The notes beneath the pieces were generated by a model, which was not told the DNA's origin, made no database searches, and saw nothing but the letters and a program-made list of their open reading frames with translations. Below are positions 7,845 through 17,616 of a DNA stretch of 64,000 nucleotides, piece after piece (positions within the stretch are counted from its first letter, which is position 1; each line of letters begins with the position of its first letter). The stretch spans positions 62,001-126,000 of the forward strand of contig DEQW01000002.1 of NCBI GenBank assembly GCA_002360635.1, in the 5' to 3' direction. This stretch comes from Flavobacteriaceae bacterium UBA3356 (lineage in GTDB: Bacteria > Bacteroidota > Bacteroidia > Flavobacteriales > Flavobacteriaceae). The position numbers and the translations under genes are program-made.

Positions 7845-7877
7845 AAAACCACGCTCTTTGAGCGTGGTTTTTTTTTA
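7845..7877. terminator. Bidirectional terminator between tmRNA and subtilase
   Basis: An 11-bp stem AAAACCACGCT / AGCGTGGTTTT with loop CTTTG is flanked by A and T runs. It ends tmRNA on plus and the subtilase gene on minus. Confidence 0.85.
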
Positions 7878-7897
7878 TTAAAAGTATATATCTAAAA

Positions 7898-10800
7898 TTA
7901 TTCTTTCAAAAACCGTTTAGTTACAGTACCCTCTATTGTATAAACGGAAATAAAATATAATGCACTGTCTAATTTAGAAACATCAAGCTGTGTTTTGTTT
8001 TCTCCATTTACATTTTGAGATAGAATTTCTCTTCCACGGATATCATATACCTTTAAAGCAGTTATATAACTGTTAGGCAATGTGATATTTAACAAACGGC
8101 TTGTTGGGTTTGGATATACAGAAATAGTATCTAAGACATTTTCTGAAATATTCAACTCAGTGCCTCTATACAACAACTTGAAACGGTTCTGGTAGGTTCC
8201 GGCATTGCTATTGAACAAGTAATCCCCTTTGCTTAAATTGGTAAAGGTCCCAGTTTCTGTGTCCAACAAATATACTGTAGCCTCACTCAAATTAAAGCCA
8301 TCCAAGTCATGAATGCTGATGTTGTATGTTTGAATTTCTTCGATTTGTGTAGAAAAGCTCAGCATTACTTCATCTTCAATTTCAAAAGGCTTCCGCCCTT
8401 GAATTACTAATTTCTCTCCAGTTTCTAGTTCAGAATATAATGATACGGGGGTTGCCAATCGCTTGCTATCAACCCCATTGTCAAACCCATCAGTGGTGAC
8501 CTCAGAATACCCTATCAAAGCCGTGCTCCCCATTTTATAAGTATCATTGAAAACATTCAACCAAATGCGGTCTCTTGTTATTACAGGTTTTCTATACGTA
8601 TCATTGTTGTCAGTAACACGCATAGCATTATTAAACTCCACAATTCCTGAGCTTGCTGGTTTCACACCAAAGCCTTGTCCTGAAGCAATATATCCATTAG
8701 GTGTTGTTCCTCCATTTGCAGCCGGAACACCTCCCATTGTTTCATTATAGATGGATATATCGCCCATATCATAATTACTAGCATTGTAACCTGGGTAATT
8801 TGAAGGTGGGGTCAAGTGTTCCCAGAAATATACATCGTCTATCATGATGTTATCATCAAAAAACACATCTATGTCTATGGCCGAGGCATACGGGTTACCT
8901 AATATATTCGGACTTGCATTTTGTGAACCATTATAGCCAAGTGTAAAGTTGACCACACCATTGTTTAAAGTTCCTTGATCAAACTCAAAATCGTAACTGG
9001 CAGGACTTCCAATAGTAGGAGTGGTCTGGGGCATCATTAAATAGCCTTCGCCAGAGTTCATCATTCCGGCATACTGTTGCCAGTTGTCGCCATTGTCATC
9101 AGCAAAGTTATTGGCATCTGGAAAATCAAATTCAACATCTGGATTGGGCACAAAATTATTTGTGATGTGGTTTCGGAACTGTATCGGGTTGCCAAAGGCA
9201 CTTTTTGTGTCTTCCGTCATCGGACTGGAAACGATCATAAAACCCCTATCACTAATGCTCGGACTGGTTTTTTCAATAGTTATCGTTCCGTTTTTGGTTA
9301 CTGTGGCATTGTTATCTACTTGTACTAGGCTCCCTTCATGTTCGACCGTCAAAGTACCATTTATGGTGATATCGCCATTCACTTTTATGAAGCTATCCGC
9401 CCCTACAATAACATTTTCCCCATTTGAAACAGTAAGTGTACAGGCTGTTAAGTCTCCATCTATTAAGGTATTGTATGTTCCATTTATAATTACTGGGTTT
9501 GTATCACCAGGTGCTCCAGAAGGGCTCCAAATTGAACCATTCCATGTTTTAACTACACCAGTACAAGTGCCAAATGTATTTGCTGAACCAAAGTAATATG
9601 TTCCGGAAAGCGATGTAAAAGTTCCTGTTAACGTTACATTACTTCCAAATGAACCAACGGTAAGCGGAGAAGTTTCTGTTGTACTGTCTTCTCTTGCTGC
9701 AACCAAATCATTTACGGTTAATCCTGTAACACCTTCCCAACCATCAATTTCAGCTTCAGAAAAATAGAAGGTTACTTCTACATCTCCAGAAGCAATAGCA
9801 GTTTCTGGATTTACAGTAAACGTTTTATCCATAGCTAAATTTGGCAATACACTACCATTATAGGATTGCGCACCATTACCTGCTCTTGATACTGAAATTT
9901 CTGCACATCCATAATCATCATTGTTATTATTAACTAAATCTGCTATAATATTTCCTGAAGTAGGGTCTGAAGCGTACACTGCACCCGAACTTGAAATTGA
10001 AATTTCATCTGGAGCACTAGAATTTACAGCTGTTTGAACAATTGTATTTGAAGTTGCTGTAATTGAAATATCATCGATAGCCATTCCGTAAGCCCAAGCT
10101 CCATTATCACTGTATTTAAACTGAATAATAACATCTGAATTTCCAATATAGCTAGTAAGATCTATAGTGTTGTTGTTAACCCATGGAGTAGAAAAACTAC
10201 CTCCTCCTTGATCGACAGAAAAGTTTGAAAGTGTGCTAATAGTAGTAAAACTACTACCTCCATTTACAGATATATTTACAGTACCAGTCTCACCAACTAT
10301 ATCAGCAAAAGCATGATTAAAAGTTAGTGTGGCACTTGTATACTCCCCATCTAAACTGAAGCTGTCTGTATTTAGTAAATCATTGGATTTATCGCAGTTA
10401 CAATCATCATCATTGGTAAAAGCAAACACTGTAGCATTACCGGTGGTAGTCCAATAAGCACTTGTTAAGGCAGCATTGTTTCCTACGCCCCAAAAGTCTG
10501 AATCTCCATCTCCTGATGTACTAACCTCAAAGTCTCCATCATCAAAATCTTCAAAAAATAATATATTGTTTTCAGAAGAATTTGGCACAAGATCATCATC
10601 ATCTATAGTTAATATAAAAGTATCAGCATTCGTGTTTGCTGTTGCATCTCCCCCATTAGGGTTGACTGTAAGTTCAATATCAACTGTTTCGCCACTTTCA
10701 ACAAAACCATCATGGTATATTCTGAGTGTCATATTTTGTGAATCAACTGTTCCTTTCGGAAATGTAATTGTAGGGCTTAACAGGTCAAAATCCAGTCCTT

Positions 10801-12688
10801 CTTCCGCAGTCCCCCCAGTTACCGTAAAAGTTACATCTGTATCTTCTGAAGCTGCTTGCGCAATATTTAGAGGGACATCAATATCCGAATAGCTGCAATT
10901 AGTATCTTCCTGAATAGTTCCTGTTGGATTGGCAAAACTAATCTCCGGGGAAGTAGCAACCACAACTCCTGTTACAATTAGAGAGAAATCTTGAGCGCCT
11001 CCAGAAAGTGTGCCTTTGTGTGTTACGGTTAAGGTATAAGTCCCAGATGCTCCATTTATGTCAATACGTTCATAAGGATCTACTATATTATCACCACTCC
11101 CGTTTGTTGTAACTCCAGTTAAACGCCAAGGCGTATAATTTGTTCCATTATCTAAGCGAATATCAAGATCGTTTATTAAAGCAGGTGTATTATCGTTAGT
11201 ATTGTTATTTAACGTGCCTGCTGGATCAGTCCAAGAAACAGAAGCTTGCAAAGGATCCGTTCCATTGGATTGTACCGTAATTTGATAGGTTTGTCCTTGA
11301 GAAAGAGATAGTTCGTTTACAATCGCACTACCACTACTTGCCGAAGCGGTTGTAAGGGTTTCAGCAGCTTTTTTGCCGTTTAAAAGCCCCCATCCTGTTT
11401 GGGCATCTGGTCCTGTCACACCCACGTCATCGGCAGTATGGAGCGCCAATCCTTTTAGGGTGGCTGCTTTCATGAAAACTCCATTTAAGTTGTTATAATG
11501 TTCTTGTAGTAGCAGCAAGGTTCCCGTTACATTAGGAGATGCCATCGAGGTTCCCGATATACTATTATAGGCATTATCTGTATTATCATATGTTGAGTAT
11601 AGACCTGTCCCATTACCCATTATATCGGGCTTTATACGATAATCATCCGTAGGGCCTTCACTACTTCCAGGATTTCTAGCAACAGAAATTAAATTCCCAT
11701 TGCCATCAATATTGGCATCTTGTCCATTTGCAACAGCAAGGTTATTTTTCGAAGTCGATGTCCCCGATAATTTATCGTAAGCAGATTCACCATCTAGTGG
11801 ATTAGTATTTGAAGTATTGTCACTTCCATCATTTCCCGCAGCAACGACCATTAAGTAATAAGGGGCATTATACATTAACTCATCCCAGTCCCTTGCATCT
11901 TCTCTATAAGCTCCAAACCACTGGACAGGGATTACTGAGGCCCTATAACCATAAGAGTGATTAGAAAGCAACATTCCATTTGCTGCTTCAGCTGTGGCTT
12001 CTGCTAGATCACTGTTCCAGTCATGCGTTAATGCATTAGCTTGCCACGCCATGCCTTTTGCATCAGAGTCAAAACCAGAAGCTACTATGGTTCCTGTTAC
12101 ATGTTGCGCATGAAAACTATTTCCATTTAATCCAGTCACTCCATCATTAATAGCAACCCTATTATTTCCTCCAGAGCCATCAAATTCTTGGTGAGTAGGC
12201 CGTGTAGGGCCTCCATCCCAAACATGTGCCGTTAAGTTATCACCATTTACATCTAGACCTAAGCCTCCACCCGTATTCAAGAAGTTTGCCCTTGTAGAGG
12301 TGGCAGCATCAACGTTAGTCAACGTATAATATATTAAAGAGCCGTCATCAGCCAATTTTTGTAATTCAGAAAATGAACCGTCTTCATTATATATTTTTAG
12401 TGGAATATTGCGCAGTAAAGCATATTGTTCTGCTTCTCTTTTTAAATTCGCTCTTTTAGCTACATTTTTATAGTATAACTGAGATAATTTTTCAGTATCA
12501 TAATCAGCAATGATGGCTTTTTTCTGTTGAGAGTTGCTCTTGTCGTTTGTATTGACATTAAAGTGAATACCTCTCTTTTTTATAGTAGTCATGGGATTGG
12601 TCTGAGCAAAACCTTGAAAAGTCATAAATAAAAAAAGGGTAGGTAAAAAAACAAATAGTGTTTGTTTTCTTATAGTAGATAAGTCCAT
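7898..12688 (-). CDS. Secreted subtilisin-like (S8) peptidase with T9SS sorting domain
   Basis: The 1596-aa protein has a signal peptide (1-29, ending GFAQ) and a propeptide-like region to about 130. The S8 domain has D158 (VWDGG), H196 (AQHVTGT), oxyanion N286 (AAGNDG) and S381 (GTSMASPN). After it come a P/Fn3-like sandwich domain, a Calx-beta-like domain with acidic DDDD near 700, a CUB/MAM-like sandwich, a long beta-rich region, and a type A T9SS C-terminal domain starting VYPNPTSRLLNI and ending KRFLKE. It should be exported through Sec and then the T9SS to the cell surface or medium as a protein-degrading enzyme. It is monocistronic. Confidence 0.93.
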   Translation of the reverse strand: MDLSTIRKQTLFVFLPTLFLFMTFQGFAQTNPMTTIKKRGIHFNVNTNDKSNSQQKKAIIADYDTEKLSQLYYKNVAKRANLKREAEQYALLRNIPLKIYNEDGSFSELQKLADDGSLIYYTLTNVDAATSTRANFLNTGGGLGLDVNGDNLTAHVWDGGPTRPTHQEFDGSGGNNRVAINDGVTGLNGNSFHAQHVTGTIVASGFDSDAKGMAWQANALTHDWNSDLAEATAEAANGMLLSNHSYGYRASVIPVQWFGAYREDARDWDELMYNAPYYLMVVAAGNDGSDNTSNTNPLDGESAYDKLSGTSTSKNNLAVANGQDANIDGNGNLISVARNPGSSEGPTDDYRIKPDIMGNGTGLYSTYDNTDNAYNSISGTSMASPNVTGTLLLLQEHYNNLNGVFMKAATLKGLALHTADDVGVTGPDAQTGWGLLNGKKAAETLTTASASSGSAIVNELSLSQGQTYQITVQSNGTDPLQASVSWTDPAGTLNNNTNDNTPALINDLDIRLDNGTNYTPWRLTGVTTNGSGDNIVDPYERIDINGASGTYTLTVTHKGTLSGGAQDFSLIVTGVVVATSPEISFANPTGTIQEDTNCSYSDIDVPLNIAQAASEDTDVTFTVTGGTAEEGLDFDLLSPTITFPKGTVDSQNMTLRIYHDGFVESGETVDIELTVNPNGGDATANTNADTFILTIDDDDLVPNSSENNILFFEDFDDGDFEVSTSGDGDSDFWGVGNNAALTSAYWTTTGNATVFAFTNDDDCNCDKSNDLLNTDSFSLDGEYTSATLTFNHAFADIVGETGTVNISVNGGSSFTTISTLSNFSVDQGGGSFSTPWVNNNTIDLTSYIGNSDVIIQFKYSDNGAWAYGMAIDDISITATSNTIVQTAVNSSAPDEISISSSGAVYASDPTSGNIIADLVNNNNDDYGCAEISVSRAGNGAQSYNGSVLPNLAMDKTFTVNPETAIASGDVEVTFYFSEAEIDGWEGVTGLTVNDLVAAREDSTTETSPLTVGSFGSNVTLTGTFTSLSGTYYFGSANTFGTCTGVVKTWNGSIWSPSGAPGDTNPVIINGTYNTLIDGDLTACTLTVSNGENVIVGADSFIKVNGDITINGTLTVEHEGSLVQVDNNATVTKNGTITIEKTSPSISDRGFMIVSSPMTEDTKSAFGNPIQFRNHITNNFVPNPDVEFDFPDANNFADDNGDNWQQYAGMMNSGEGYLMMPQTTPTIGSPASYDFEFDQGTLNNGVVNFTLGYNGSQNASPNILGNPYASAIDIDVFFDDNIMIDDVYFWEHLTPPSNYPGYNASNYDMGDISIYNETMGGVPAANGGTTPNGYIASGQGFGVKPASSGIVEFNNAMRVTDNNDTYRKPVITRDRIWLNVFNDTYKMGSTALIGYSEVTTDGFDNGVDSKRLATPVSLYSELETGEKLVIQGRKPFEIEDEVMLSFSTQIEEIQTYNISIHDLDGFNLSEATVYLLDTETGTFTNLSKGDYLFNSNAGTYQNRFKLLYRGTELNISENVLDTISVYPNPTSRLLNITLPNSYITALKVYDIRGREILSQNVNGENKTQLDVSKLDSALYFISVYTIEGTVTKRFLKE

Positions 12689-12827
12689 AGTGAAATTGTT
12701 AAATTAGCGGCTAAGAGATATTTTATTTTTTTAAAAATAGCACAATATTTTAAACACCAGATATTTAAAGTATGCTTTTTAATTTATTTTTGTTGAACAA
12801 GTAGTTTAATACTCAAATATGTTCAAC

Positions 12828-12862
12828 AAAAAACCCACAAGCTTCTTACTTGTGGGTTTTTT
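12828..12862. terminator. Terminator after nqrF
   Basis: AAAAAACCCACAAG / CTTGTGGGTTTTTT form a 14-bp stem with a 7-nt loop, and T runs are present in both directions. It closes the nqr operon on the minus strand. A nearly identical stem core (ACCCACAAG) follows ftsZ at 63081. Confidence 0.85.
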
Positions 12863-12883
12863 ATACGTTTCTAAAATTGAGGT

Positions 12884-14191
12884 TTATCCTCCAAAATCGT
12901 CAAATCGAATATTCTCATCTGGGATACCAAAATCTTCCCCCATTTTTTGAACAGCTTGGTTCATTAATGGTGGTCCACAGAAATATAATTCTATTTCTTC
13001 CGGTTCTTCGTGTTTGCTTAAATAGTTATCGATTACCACTTGGTGTATAAACCCAACAAATCCGTCACCTTCATCATTTATATCTTTCTTTACTTTCCAG
13101 TTGTCTTCTTCCATTGGTTCAGAAAGGGCTAAATAGAACTTGAAATTATCGAACTCTCTTTCCAATTCGCGGAAATGTTCTAAGTAGAATAACTCCCTTT
13201 TTGAACGACCACCGTACCAATACGTAACTTTACGACCAGTTTTCAATGTTTTAAACAAATGATACAAGTGCGAACGCATAGGTGCCATTCCTGCTCCACC
13301 ACCAACATATAACATTTCAGCTTCTGAGTGATTGATAAAGAATTCTCCAAAAGGACCTGAAATAGTTACTTTATCACCCTTTTTAGCATTGAATATGTAA
13401 GACGAAGCAATACCTGGGTTTACATTCATCCATTGGTTTTTATCTCTATCCCAAGGTGGCGTTGCGACACGAACGTTAAGCATAATCTCACGTCCTTCAG
13501 CTGGGTATGAAGCCATAGAATAAGCCCTTTCAACCATTTCGTCATTTTTCATAACTAATGGCCAAAGTCCAAACTTATCCCACTCTTCTTTAAATTTATC
13601 TGGTGTATCGTGTTCTTCTGGGTGAGCGGTGATGTCCATATCTTCGAACTTCACTTCACAAGGAGGAATTTCAATTTGAATATATCCACCGGCTTTGTAG
13701 TTCATGTCCTCAGGGATTTCAACTACAAATTCTTTAATGAAAGAAGCTACGTTGTAATTACGAACTACGGTTGCTTCCCATTTTTTAATTCCGAAGACTT
13801 CTTCAGGAATATGAATGTTCATATCCTGCTTTACTTTTACCTGGCAGGAAAGTCGTGCGCCTTCTTTTAATTCTTTACGAGTAAAGTGTGGTGTTTCGGT
13901 AGGCAATGCTTCACCACCACCTTCAAGAACGTGACATTCACACTGAATACAAGTTCCACCTCCACCACAAGCCGAAGGAAGGAATATTTTTTTCCCACTT
14001 AGGGTAGAAAGTAACGTTCCACCGGACTCTACCTCCAGTTTCTTTTCATCGTTAATTGTAATGGTCACTGGACCAGAAGGTGACAGCTTTTGTTTTGTAA
14101 AAAGCAAAAGTGCGACCAATAGCAAGGTAAGTACCAAAAAGGCAACAACCGTTGCAATAATAACTCCTAATGTGCTTGCTGCTAAAAACAT
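12884..14191 (-). CDS. nqrF: Na+-translocating NADH:quinone reductase subunit F
   Basis: The 435-aa subunit is the NADH-oxidising entry point of Na+-NQR. It has one N-terminal membrane helix (8-31), a 2Fe-2S ferredoxin domain with C75, C81, C84 and C116, an FAD motif RAYSMASYP (222-230), an NADH motif GGGAGMAPM (297-305) and the C-terminal YFCGPPLMNQ. All key residues are present. Slightly longer than the usual 407 aa because of inserts in the FAD domain. It is the last gene of the operon, 1 nt after nqrE. Confidence 0.97.
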   Translation of the reverse strand: MFLAASTLGVIIATVVAFLVLTLLLVALLLFTKQKLSPSGPVTITINDEKKLEVESGGTLLSTLSGKKIFLPSACGGGGTCIQCECHVLEGGGEALPTETPHFTRKELKEGARLSCQVKVKQDMNIHIPEEVFGIKKWEATVVRNYNVASFIKEFVVEIPEDMNYKAGGYIQIEIPPCEVKFEDMDITAHPEEHDTPDKFKEEWDKFGLWPLVMKNDEMVERAYSMASYPAEGREIMLNVRVATPPWDRDKNQWMNVNPGIASSYIFNAKKGDKVTISGPFGEFFINHSEAEMLYVGGGAGMAPMRSHLYHLFKTLKTGRKVTYWYGGRSKRELFYLEHFRELEREFDNFKFYLALSEPMEEDNWKVKKDINDEGDGFVGFIHQVVIDNYLSKHEEPEEIELYFCGPPLMNQAVQKMGEDFGIPDENIRFDDFGG

Positions 14192-14192
14192 A

Positions 14193-14924
14193 TTAATTTT
14201 TTGTTAGTAGGGTTGAAACTTCAGGTGTTTCAGTTGATTCTATTTTTTCTTCCATTTGAGTTCCTAAACTCTCTGGATCACTATCTAAAGATGGTTTTTC
14301 TTCACTTCCTCCGGTTAACATTCCACCAAAACTCATAAAACCAATTGCCATTAAACCCGTAATAATAAAGGTTATTCCTAATCCACGTAACGGTGCAGGA
14401 ACATTTGAATACCGTATTTTTTCACGGATTGCGGCAATCGCAAGAATTGCTAAAAACCAACCAATACCTGAACTAAACCCGTAATTAAGCGCTAATCCAA
14501 AGGTTTCAATCTCTCTTGATTGCATAAATAATGAACCACCTAAAATGGCACAGTTTACTGCAATTAACGGAAGGAAAATACCCAAAGAATTGTATAAAGA
14601 AGGAGAAAATTTCTCCACAACTATTTCTACTAATTGTACCATTGTCGCAATGGTTGCAATGAATAGAATAAAGGAAAGGAAGCTTAAGTCGTATTCAGCA
14701 TATTCTGGGCCTAACCAAGTTAAGGCTCCTTCTTGCAAAATATATTGGTCTAACAACCAGTTAAGCGGAACTGTTACGGTTAATACAAATATTACAGCCG
14801 CTCCCAAACCTACAGCTGTACTTACTTTTTTAGATACAGCCAAGTATGAGCACATACCTAAAAAGTATGCAAACACCATGTTATCTACAAAAATCGATTT
14901 AAAAAATAATTCTAAATGCTCCAT
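14193..14924 (-). CDS. nqrE: Na+-translocating NADH:quinone reductase subunit E
   Basis: The 243-aa membrane subunit has six helices and the conserved N-terminus MEHLELFFKSIFVDNMVFAY. With NqrD it holds the intramembrane iron centre. About 45 extra residues after LTGG form a soluble tail rich in Ser and Glu (EEKPSLDSDPESLG) that standard ~200-aa NqrE proteins lack. It is separated from nqrD by 68 nt holding an imperfect hairpin. Confidence 0.95.
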   Translation of the reverse strand: MEHLELFFKSIFVDNMVFAYFLGMCSYLAVSKKVSTAVGLGAAVIFVLTVTVPLNWLLDQYILQEGALTWLGPEYAEYDLSFLSFILFIATIATMVQLVEIVVEKFSPSLYNSLGIFLPLIAVNCAILGGSLFMQSREIETFGLALNYGFSSGIGWFLAILAIAAIREKIRYSNVPAPLRGLGITFIITGLMAIGFMSFGGMLTGGSEEKPSLDSDPESLGTQMEEKIESTETPEVSTLLTKN

Positions 14925-14932
14925 TTTTTTAT

Positions 14933-14990
14933 AGTATTGAGTATTGATGCATTAGTTTTAAAATATCTTTTCAACTAATACTTCAGTACT
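14933..14990 (-). repeat. Imperfect hairpin between nqrD and nqrE
   Basis: The arms AGTATTGAGTATT-(7 nt)-TAGTT and AACTAATACTTCAGTACT pair over about 18 bp with one bulge around a short A/T loop. It is the only sizeable gap in the operon. It may be a processing or stability element; there is no T tract, so it is not a terminator. Confidence 0.4.
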
Positions 14991-14992
14991 TT

Positions 14993-15640
14993 TTAGTTTT
15001 CTTCTATTAAGTCTTTATTCTTACTACGTTGTACCCAAATTATGATTCCAACTACAATCAGTGCCATTGGAGGCAACACCATAAAACCATTGTTTTCATA
15101 ACCTATTGCGTAAAGGCCTGTTTTAGTTACAGGGTTACCGAGTACTGGAAATCCAAATAAAGTTCCTGACCCTAGCAATTCACGAAAGAAACCAACAATT
15201 ATAAGTATTACTCCATATCCAGCGGCATTTCCTATTCCATCCAAGAAAGAACGCCAAGGCTTGTTTCCTAAGGCAAAGGCTTCAAAACGTCCCATAATTA
15301 TACAGTTGGTAATAATCAACCCAATAAATACAGATAGTTCTTTACTAAGGGAATAAGCAAAAGCTTTCAACACCTGATCTACAATAATTACTAAAGTTGC
15401 TACAACAATAAGTTGTACAATAATTCGAATTTTTGAAGGGATTAAATTTCGCAATAACGAAATCACTACGTTCCCAACTCCCATTACAAATAGTACAGAA
15501 ACAGCCATTACAATAGATGGCTTTAATTGTGCTGTAATTGCCAATGCTGAACAAATTCCCAATACCTGAATAGTAATCGGGTTATTGTCCGCTAATGGGT
15601 CCATTATGAGTTTACTGTCTTTTTTTGATAAAAGTCCCAT
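14993..15640 (-). CDS. nqrD: Na+-translocating NADH:quinone reductase subunit D
   Basis: The 215-aa membrane subunit has six helices, homologous to NqrE and RnfA/E. Landmarks are NPITIQVLGICSALAITAQL and ITNCIIMGRFEAFA; the Cys in the latter is one of the ligands of the iron centre shared with NqrE. The start is 4 nt after the nqrC stop. Length is normal. Confidence 0.96.
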   Translation of the reverse strand: MGLLSKKDSKLIMDPLADNNPITIQVLGICSALAITAQLKPSIVMAVSVLFVMGVGNVVISLLRNLIPSKIRIIVQLIVVATLVIIVDQVLKAFAYSLSKELSVFIGLIITNCIIMGRFEAFALGNKPWRSFLDGIGNAAGYGVILIIVGFFRELLGSGTLFGFPVLGNPVTKTGLYAIGYENNGFMVLPPMALIVVGIIIWVQRSKNKDLIEEN

Positions 15641-15644
15641 GGTT

Positions 15645-16391
15645 TTAGTTTAAAGATTTAAAATAAGGCACATACAATCTAACATCCTTTCTTAGCATAG
15701 CTGCAACACCGTCTCCTGTAATTGTAGCTCCCGCCAGGGCATCAACTTCATTATCGTCCTTATCTATATTTGTAGGATCGTTGTTGCCTTTAGAAACTTC
15801 AATACCCTCAAAAGCACCCCCATTCAAGAAACTTTCGCCGGTAAAGTCGTCCATAAAATAACGTTGTTTTATTTCAGCCCCAAGACCTGGAGTTTCTCCT
15901 TTATGGTCGTAATATACACCTTGAATCGTCATCGATTTATCAACTGCAACAAAGCCCCAGATAGCATCCCAAAGACCTTTCCCCCTAACCGGAATAACAT
16001 ATACTTCCTTGCCTTCTATTTCGCCTACGAAAAGAGGAAGCCTTCTGGTATAATCAGGATCTTTTGCTTTAGTTTCTTCTTTCTTTATATCGATAAGGTA
16101 TGCTTCATCATTTTCAGTGACCTCATCACCTTGAATTACCAATTGCTTAGTAATGTATTTATTAAATTCTGCCTCTACTTTATCTGTAGACACAAAAGTT
16201 GCGTCATTAGGGCCTTCATTTTCATTAACACCCATTGCATAAAGGATGTTTTGTTGCTTTTCAAACCGTTCATTTTCCTTGATTTTTGGTTTTAACCCAC
16301 TGGCAAAACCTGCCAAGATAGAACCTACCACAATTACCATAATTACGGCAAAGATGATAGTATAGCTGTTTTTATCTGTATTAATCGCCAT
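15645..16391 (-). CDS. nqrC: Na+-translocating NADH:quinone reductase subunit C
   Basis: The 248-aa subunit has one N-terminal helix (10-30) and a periplasmic FMN-binding domain. FMN is attached by ApbE to the Thr of the D-x-L-x-G-A-T motif, seen here as VDALAGATITGDG with T223. It sits between nqrB and nqrD with 3-4 nt spacing. No ApbE gene is in the window. Confidence 0.96.
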   Translation of the reverse strand: MAINTDKNSYTIIFAVIMVIVVGSILAGFASGLKPKIKENERFEKQQNILYAMGVNENEGPNDATFVSTDKVEAEFNKYITKQLVIQGDEVTENDEAYLIDIKKEETKAKDPDYTRRLPLFVGEIEGKEVYVIPVRGKGLWDAIWGFVAVDKSMTIQGVYYDHKGETPGLGAEIKQRYFMDDFTGESFLNGGAFEGIEVSKGNNDPTNIDKDDNEVDALAGATITGDGVAAMLRKDVRLYVPYFKSLN

Positions 16392-16394
16392 TGC

Positions 16395-17612
16395 TTATGC
16401 GGTTTTAACTTTTATACGTTTCATTCGTTTTTTAACATTCCCTTGTATCACGTAATGATCGATTGTTGGTGCAAATACATTCATTAACAGTATTGCTAGG
16501 AACACACCTTCTGGATAAGCAGGGTTGAATACTCGGATTAAAATAGAAATGAAACCTATTAAAAATCCGTAAATCCATTTTCCTTTATTGGTTTGTGAGG
16601 CAGTTACAGGATCTGTAGCCATATATACGGCACCAAATAAAATACTACCTATAATAAGGTGTTGCCAAAATGGGACACTCATTAATCCATAAAATTTAGA
16701 ACTTTCACCAATCCATCCAGCATCTACTACACCGTTAAATATAAGCCCCATCGTCAAGGCTCCAATTAGTGTACTAAAAATAATTCTCCAGCTACCGATT
16801 TTAGTAAAGATTAAAAAAAGCGCTCCGATTATAATCAATATTTTAGATGTTTCTCCTACCGAACCAGGTATAAAGCCCCAGAACATATCCCAGTAGTCGT
16901 AGACAACTGAGTTATTTTGAGCGTAACTACCTAAAATTGTTTCACCAGAGATTGCATCTACATTTGCTCCAGAGGCAATTTCTTTTTGTCTTTCCACAGC
17001 TCCATGAACCCAAACTTTATCACCACTCATCCAAGTAGGGTAAGCAAAAAACAAGAAGGCCCGTATTGTTAATGCAGGGTTTAAGATATTCATACCGGTA
17101 CCCCCAAAAACTTCTTTTCCTATTACAACACCAAATATTACAGCAACAGCCAACATCCAAAGTGGTATATCTATAGGTACAATTAACGGAACCAACATTC
17201 CTGTCACCAAGTACCCTTCTTCAACTTCGTGGCCTTTTATTACCGCGAATAAAAATTCTACTGCTAACCCTACACCATAGGAAACAATCACCAATGGTAG
17301 TACTGTCCAGCATCCCATTATAAAATTGTCCCATGTAAAGAAATTAGCAACGGGTGCTGCTCGCAACGTCTCGTCCAATGCTGCATAATGTTGATACCCG
17401 GCATTAAAAATCCCGAAAATCAAACAAGGCACCAACGCCAAGATTACCGTATTCATGGTACGCTTTAAATCGTCTGCCGCCCTAACGTGACTTCCCGAGC
17501 GGGTTGTTTCGTTAGGTAAATACAAAAAGGTATGCAGTGCATTAAATGCAGGTGCCATCTTTTTGCCTTTATATTTTTCTTTTAGCGTATGTAATTTTTG
17601 TTTCAATCCCAT
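16395..17612 (-). CDS. nqrB: Na+-translocating NADH:quinone reductase subunit B
   Basis: The 405-aa membrane subunit has about ten helices and the conserved GKEVFGGTGMNILNPAL. It is the main Na+ path and carries covalent FMN and riboflavin. The flavinylation site reads DAISGETIL (T225), where the family motif is S-G-A-T; the acceptor Thr is kept but Ala is replaced by Glu224. It follows nqrA after 4 nt. Confidence 0.96.
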   Translation of the reverse strand: MGLKQKLHTLKEKYKGKKMAPAFNALHTFLYLPNETTRSGSHVRAADDLKRTMNTVILALVPCLIFGIFNAGYQHYAALDETLRAAPVANFFTWDNFIMGCWTVLPLVIVSYGVGLAVEFLFAVIKGHEVEEGYLVTGMLVPLIVPIDIPLWMLAVAVIFGVVIGKEVFGGTGMNILNPALTIRAFLFFAYPTWMSGDKVWVHGAVERQKEIASGANVDAISGETILGSYAQNNSVVYDYWDMFWGFIPGSVGETSKILIIIGALFLIFTKIGSWRIIFSTLIGALTMGLIFNGVVDAGWIGESSKFYGLMSVPFWQHLIIGSILFGAVYMATDPVTASQTNKGKWIYGFLIGFISILIRVFNPAYPEGVFLAILLMNVFAPTIDHYVIQGNVKKRMKRIKVKTA

Positions 17613-17616
17613 AGCG

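Noticed and set aside
9084..9596. Plus-strand open frame of 170 codons inside the subtilase gene
   Set aside because: Antisense shadow of Asn/Thr/Gly-rich coding sequence; no domain and no promoter.
10476..10892. Plus-strand Ser/Pro-rich open frame of 138 codons
   Set aside because: Composition is the complement of the Calx-beta region; it is a shadow frame.
12790..12829. TTGTTGAAC / GTTCAACAA inverted repeat beside the nqrF terminator
   Set aside because: Nine-bp arms with a 22-nt A/T-rich loop next to a strong terminator; too weak to call an operator.
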